From NCBI GenBank assembly GCA_021161645.1, contig JAGHAC010000027.1, positions 1-7,916 of the forward strand: 7,916 nucleotides of DNA. The letters are read 5' to 3'. The DNA is from a bacterium. Its GTDB lineage: Bacteria; Patescibacteriota; Minisyncoccia; Minisyncoccales; PEYH01. The number at the start of each line of letters is the position of its first letter. The first letter of the stretch is position 1. The translations under genes were made by a program, and so were the position numbers. The notes beneath the pieces are model-generated. The model saw nothing but the letters and a program-made list of their open reading frames with translations, had not been told where the DNA came from and did no database searches. Below are positions 5,285 through 7,916 of the stretch, piece by piece.

Positions 5285-5340
5285 CCTGTTGCCCGCCCGC
5301 CCGCCGGGTAAGCAGGCATGCAGGGACAAACGGGCACAGG
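5285..5340. repeat. GC-rich inverted repeat between convergent genes
   Basis: CCTGTTGCCCG (5285-5295) pairs with CGGGCACAGG (5331-5340), with one bulged base. The interior holds further GC-rich self-complementary pieces (CCCGCCCGCCGGG and GCATGC). It sits between the 3' ends of two converging genes, so it could act as a bidirectional terminator. No good T-tract follows on either strand, so a dispersed palindromic element is at least as likely. It shares GCCCGCC-type words with the repeat inside thpR. Confidence 0.65.
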
Positions 5341-5344
5341 TAAA

Positions 5345-6391
5345 TTATTTAAGGGATTTTTCGAGTTCCTCTATAATTGGGTTTAGGTCTCCCGCGAGGA
5401 TTTCTTCAAGATTATGCCAGCTTTTTTTGATCCGATGATCCGTTACCCGGTTTTGAGGAAAATTGTAAGTTCTTATTTTTTCTGATCTTTCCATTCTTCC
5501 TATCTGAATTCTTCTTTCTTTCTGAAGCTTTTCGTTGGCTTTTTTGTTTTGTTGTTCCAAAATTCGAGCTTGAAGAATAGAGAGAGCTACTTCTCTATTA
5601 GCCGCTTGGTTTCTTTGTGATTGACAAGCAACAACTATTCCTGTAGGCAAATGCGTAATTCTTACAGCCGTTTCTCTTCTATTAACATATTGCCCGCCCG
5701 GTCCCGAAGCTCTAAAGGTTTCTATTTTTAGATCTTCGGGTTTGAGTTGAATTTGAGCCTTTTTGGGTTTAGGAAGGATAGCAACCGAAACAGTAGAAGT
5801 ATGGATTCTTCCGGATTTTTCAGTTTCTGGTATTCGTTGTACTCTGTGAACCCCGCCTTCAAATTTCATTTTTGAATAAACGTTTTGACCTGAAAGTTCA
5901 AAAACGATTTCTTTTAGTCCTCCCAGGTCTGTCTTGTGGCTATCTAAAACTTTTAGACACCACTTTTGAGAAGCTGCGTATTTTGAATACATATTAAAGA
6001 GATCCGCAGCAAAAAGTGCAGCTTCATCGCCTCCTGCCCCAGCTCTAATTTCTACAATTACAGAATCAAAGCTTTCATCGTTTTTTTCTTCTTCGAGTAG
6101 TTTTTGTATTTCTTTTTGAAGAGTTTCTTTTTCTTGCTGAAGCTGTTTTTTTTCTTCATGGGCAAGTGCTATAAGTTGAGAGTCCTTTTCCTTTTCTAGG
6201 ATTTCTTCAGCCTCTTTTAATTTTTTTTCGAGGTCTTTTAATATATGCTCTTTTTTAAAAATTTTCTCCATTCGTTCTTTTTCTTTTTGAAGGCGTCCAA
6301 ATTCTTCCCAATTAGATTCTTTTTGGGTTTTTTTTAGTGCCTCTAGAATCGACTCGTATTGTTCTTTAAGTTTTTCTATTCTATTGTCCAT
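5345..6391 (-). CDS. prfA: Peptide chain release factor 1
   Basis: Recognises UAA and UAG at the ribosome and triggers peptide release. From the ATG at 6391 the protein has 348 residues, close to the usual 355-360. It has an N-terminal helical domain rich in Glu/Lys; GAGGDEAALFA (118-128); the RF1-type tripeptide PET (188-190), where RF2 would have SPF; the catalytic GGQ (232-234) in SGPGGQYVN; and ERSEKIRTYNFPQNRVTDHR (301-320). GGQ is followed by Tyr where many bacteria have His. An upstream in-frame ATG at 6418 would add nine residues but lies in the loop of the terminator-like hairpin after rpmE, so I prefer 6391. No Shine-Dalgarno is seen, only an A-run. It follows rpmE on the same strand. 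Confidence 0.95.
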   Translation of the reverse strand: MDNRIEKLKEQYESILEALKKTQKESNWEEFGRLQKEKERMEKIFKKEHILKDLEKKLKEAEEILEKEKDSQLIALAHEEKKQLQQEKETLQKEIQKLLEEEKNDESFDSVIVEIRAGAGGDEAALFAADLFNMYSKYAASQKWCLKVLDSHKTDLGGLKEIVFELSGQNVYSKMKFEGGVHRVQRIPETEKSGRIHTSTVSVAILPKPKKAQIQLKPEDLKIETFRASGPGGQYVNRRETAVRITHLPTGIVVACQSQRNQAANREVALSILQARILEQQNKKANEKLQKERRIQIGRMERSEKIRTYNFPQNRVTDHRIKKSWHNLEEILAGDLNPIIEELEKSLK

Positions 6392-6404
6392 TTTTTTCAA
6401 AATC

Positions 6405-6432
6405 AAAAACACCCCCAAAGAGAGGGTGTTTT
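6405..6432 (-). terminator. Terminator-like hairpin between rpmE and prfA
   Basis: On the minus strand AAAACACCC pairs with GGGTGTTTT (plus 6424-6432 and 6406-6414) around a nine-base loop, and the 3' side ends in a run of five T. It lies three bases after the rpmE stop and 14 bases before the prfA ATG. I see no separate prfA promoter, so partial read-through is likely. Confidence 0.75.
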
Positions 6433-6434
6433 AG

Positions 6435-6665
6435 TTATTTTTTCTTTTTTGCCTTTAGCGATTCTGATTTCTTCATTCGTTCTCTGAATTTTTGAATCTG
6501 TCCTACGCTTTCAATAATTTTTTCTTTTCCGGTATAAAAAGGATGACACTTAGCACATATTTCTATTTCTATATTTTCTTTTGTGGATCCAACAGTAAAT
6601 TCATTGCCGCAATTACATCGGACTTTAGCTTTTGGATAATATTTTGGGTGAATGTCTTTTTTCAT
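6435..6665 (-). CDS. rpmE: 50S ribosomal protein L31, zinc-binding (C+) form
   Basis: A small large-subunit protein at the subunit interface. Starting at 6665 gives 76 residues beginning MKKDIHPKY, the canonical L31 N-terminus. Zinc ligands are Cys17, Cys19, Cys37 and Cys40 (CNC and CAKC), followed by HPFYTGK, so it is the zinc-containing type. The C-terminus is a lysine-rich tail (KAKKKK). A longer frame from 6704 adds 13 residues, but that ATG lies in the predicted -35 box, so it is rejected. The start codon is about four bases from the predicted transcription start, so the message is probably leaderless. It heads a unit with prfA. Confidence 0.95.
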   Translation of the reverse strand: MKKDIHPKYYPKAKVRCNCGNEFTVGSTKENIEIEICAKCHPFYTGKEKIIESVGQIQKFRERMKKSESLKAKKKK

Positions 6666-6675
6666 AGTATAAAAA

Positions 6676-6704
6676 ATATTATCAGATAACTTGCAAAAAA
6701 TCAA
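6676..6704 (-). promoter_or_regulatory. rpmE-prfA promoter
   Basis: On the minus strand TTGATT (6704-6699), a 17-base spacer, then TAATAT (6681-6676) with TGA in the extended -10 position. The start site would be near 6669, four bases before the rpmE ATG. It interleaves with the rpsB promoter on the other strand. Confidence 0.75.
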
Positions 6705-6719
6705 GGGTTAGAATAGAAT
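6691..6719 (+). promoter_or_regulatory. rpsB-tsf promoter
   Basis: TTGCAA (6691-6696), a 17-base spacer, then TAGAAT (6714-6719). Start near 6726, giving a leader of about 47 bases before the rpsB ATG. Its -35 hexamer lies in the spacer of the divergent rpmE promoter. Confidence 0.6.
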
Positions 6720-6772
6720 AAGAGATAACTTAATCTTTACAAAAAAAGCAAAATTTGATATTTCTAAAATAT

Positions 6773-7522
6773 ATGACGGAGAAAAAACAAGCAGCTGTAA
6801 AAGAAACGGCAGCTAAATCTAACAATAAATATAATATTAATATAGAGGAAATGGCACAGTGCGGTGTCGCTTTTGGGCATCGTTCTTCTAAAAAACACCC
6901 TAAAATGGATCCATACATTTTAGGAGTGAAAGGAGGAGAACATGTGAATATTATTAATTTAGAAAAGACAAAAGAATTGTTTGAGAAAGCTCTTGATTAT
7001 CTAGCTTCTCTTGCCAGAGAGAATAAAACCATACTTTTTGTGGGTACAAAACCCTCTATTAAACATTTAGTTTTAGAGATTGCTCAGGAATGCAATATGC
7101 CTTTTGTGATTCATCGCTGGATAGGAGGTACGCTTACCAATTTTAAAGTAGTTCGCAAAAGAGTAGACCATTTTGTTGACTTAAAAGAAAAGATGAAAAA
7201 AGGAGAGCTCAAAAAATACACAAAAAAGGAACAACACCAGTTCGAAAAAGAAATCGAGGATTTAGAAGAAAAATTTGGGGGATTGGTGAAATTAAAAGGT
7301 TTGCCAGACGCTTTATTTGTTATAGATATGAAAAAGGAAGATCTTGCTATTCGTGAAGCAAAGAGAAAGAATATTCCAGTGGTTGCTATTGCTGACACCA
7401 ATGTAGATCCAACTCTTGCCGATTGGCCAATTCCTGCTAATGATGATGCGATAAGTTCGGTAAAATATATTTTAGAAAAAGTTAAAGAAGTTATTTTATC
7501 CAATAAAATGGGCAGTAAATAA
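6773..7522 (+). CDS. rpsB: 30S ribosomal protein S2
   Basis: From the ATG at 6773 the protein has 249 residues. Family blocks in order: CGVAFGHRSSKKHPKMDPYI (30-49); HRWIGGTLTNF (114-124); the coiled-coil insertion (about 135-170); LPDALFVID (177-185); and PVVAIADTNVDPTLADWPIP (202-221), followed by NDDAISS. About 20 polar residues precede the usual start of the fold. An in-frame TTG at 6755 would add six residues; I prefer the ATG. No Shine-Dalgarno is present. tsf follows after 37 bases, the classic S2/EF-Ts operon order. The leader is too short to show an obvious S2 autoregulatory structure. Confidence 0.96.
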   Translation: MTEKKQAAVKETAAKSNNKYNINIEEMAQCGVAFGHRSSKKHPKMDPYILGVKGGEHVNIINLEKTKELFEKALDYLASLARENKTILFVGTKPSIKHLVLEIAQECNMPFVIHRWIGGTLTNFKVVRKRVDHFVDLKEKMKKGELKKYTKKEQHQFEKEIEDLEEKFGGLVKLKGLPDALFVIDMKKEDLAIREAKRKNIPVVAIADTNVDPTLADWPIPANDDAISSVKYILEKVKEVILSNKMGSK

Positions 7523-7538
7523 TAATTTTAATCTAATT

Positions 7539-7552
7539 AAAAATTCAAAATT
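7539..7552 (+). repeat. Two-unit heptad repeat in the rpsB-tsf spacer
   Basis: AAAAATTCAAAATT is identical to the first 14 bases of the intergenic array at 5237. It is only two units long in AT-rich DNA, so chance is possible. Confidence 0.4.
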
Positions 7553-7559
7553 TATAAAT

Positions 7560-7916
7560 ATGGAGAATATCGAACTTATAAAACAACTTCGTGAAGAAAC
7601 AGGTGTTTCGTTAGGACAATGCAAGAAGGCAATTGAGGAGTCAAAAGGAGATTTAGAAAAAGCCAAGGAGATATTAAGAAAATGGGGAGAAGATTTGGCA
7701 GGTAAAAAATCGTCAAGGACTACAAAAGAAGGTATTATAGAGAGCTATCTTCACGCTAATGGCAAGATAGGAGTATTGGTAGTTTTAAAATGTGAAACAG
7801 ATTTTGTTGCCCGTAATCCAGAATTTAAAGAATTAGCACATAACCTTGCTCTTCATATTGCGGCTTCGATGCCAGAATATCTTTCAGAAGAAGACATTCC
7901 TGAAGAAGTAATAGAG
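7560..7916 (+). CDS. tsf: Elongation factor Ts, 5' part
   Basis: The guanine-nucleotide exchange factor for EF-Tu. The first 119 codons are present and the frame is open to the window edge. The N-terminal UBA-like domain is residues 1-45 (IKQLREETGVSLGQCKKAIE). The core follows with TDFVARNPEF (80-89), whose Asp-Phe pair contacts the EF-Tu nucleotide site. No Shine-Dalgarno is seen; the ATG follows TTTATAAAT. It is downstream of rpsB on the same strand with no terminator between, so it is co-transcribed. Confidence 0.96.
   Translation, partial: MENIELIKQLREETGVSLGQCKKAIEESKGDLEKAKEILRKWGEDLAGKKSSRTTKEGIIESYLHANGKIGVLVVLKCETDFVARNPEFKELAHNLALHIAASMPEYLSEEDIPEEVIE

Noticed and set aside
6492..6689. 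Plus-strand hydrophobic frame of 65 codons
   Set aside because: It is antisense to rpmE; the Phe/Ile-rich peptide is the complement of Lys/Glu codons.
6726..6772. S2 autoregulatory or riboswitch-like leader before rpsB
   Set aside because: The leader is about 47 bases of A/T-rich sequence with no stable stem that I can find.
6730..6918. Minus-strand Cys-rich frame of 62 codons
   Set aside because: It overlaps the rpsB leader and N-terminus antisense; nothing supports translation.
7111..7503. Minus-strand frame of 130 codons
   Set aside because: It lies entirely antisense to rpsB, whose protein shows strong S2 motifs.

Overview
The window is AT-rich, gene-dense bacterial chromosome. It looks like a member of the Candidate Phyla Radiation (Patescibacteria), perhaps Parcubacteria. 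This is inferred from four things: most genes lack a Shine-Dalgarno sequence; short dispersed repeats are inserted in frame inside conserved genes; a coiled-coil lytic transglycosylase of a kind I associate with that group is present; and single-membrane-segment micro-proteins sit between housekeeping genes. No marker in the window fixes the lineage. Every complete gene ends in TAA except murC, which ends in TGA at the expected end of the family, so UGA is read as stop here and the UGA=Gly code is unlikely.

Layout. Positions 1-614: thymidine kinase (tdk) with the only strong Shine-Dalgarno and its own intrinsic terminator. 648-2666: thpR (2H phosphoesterase) and murC (peptidoglycan precursor ligase), with no spacer between them. 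Together these two genes carry four repeat-derived in-frame insertions. 2663-3124: a gene-poor stretch that holds a promoter with a perfect dyad, a 40-residue membrane micro-protein, an intrinsic terminator, a second promoter, and a 45-residue membrane micro-protein that starts almost at the predicted transcription start. 3125-5238: ribosomal protein L25 and a secreted or anchored coiled-coil lytic transglycosylase, tightly packed behind the second promoter. 5237-5340: heptad repeats and a GC-rich hairpin between convergent genes. 5345-6665 (minus strand): rpmE (L31) followed by prfA (RF1), with a terminator-like hairpin between them. 6676-6719: two divergent promoters whose elements interleave. 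6773-7916: rpsB (S2) and the start of tsf (EF-Ts), the classic S2/EF-Ts pair, running off the window.

The genes serve translation (L25, L31, RF1, S2, EF-Ts), the cell wall (MurC, lytic transglycosylase), nucleotide salvage (TK) and RNA end processing (ThpR). None of them forms an obviously new defence or mobile system. The most unusual content is the repeat biology. Two families of 7-bp tandem repeats and one GC-rich palindromic repeat sit inside conserved enzymes, in frame, and only in the orientation in which they contain no stop codons.
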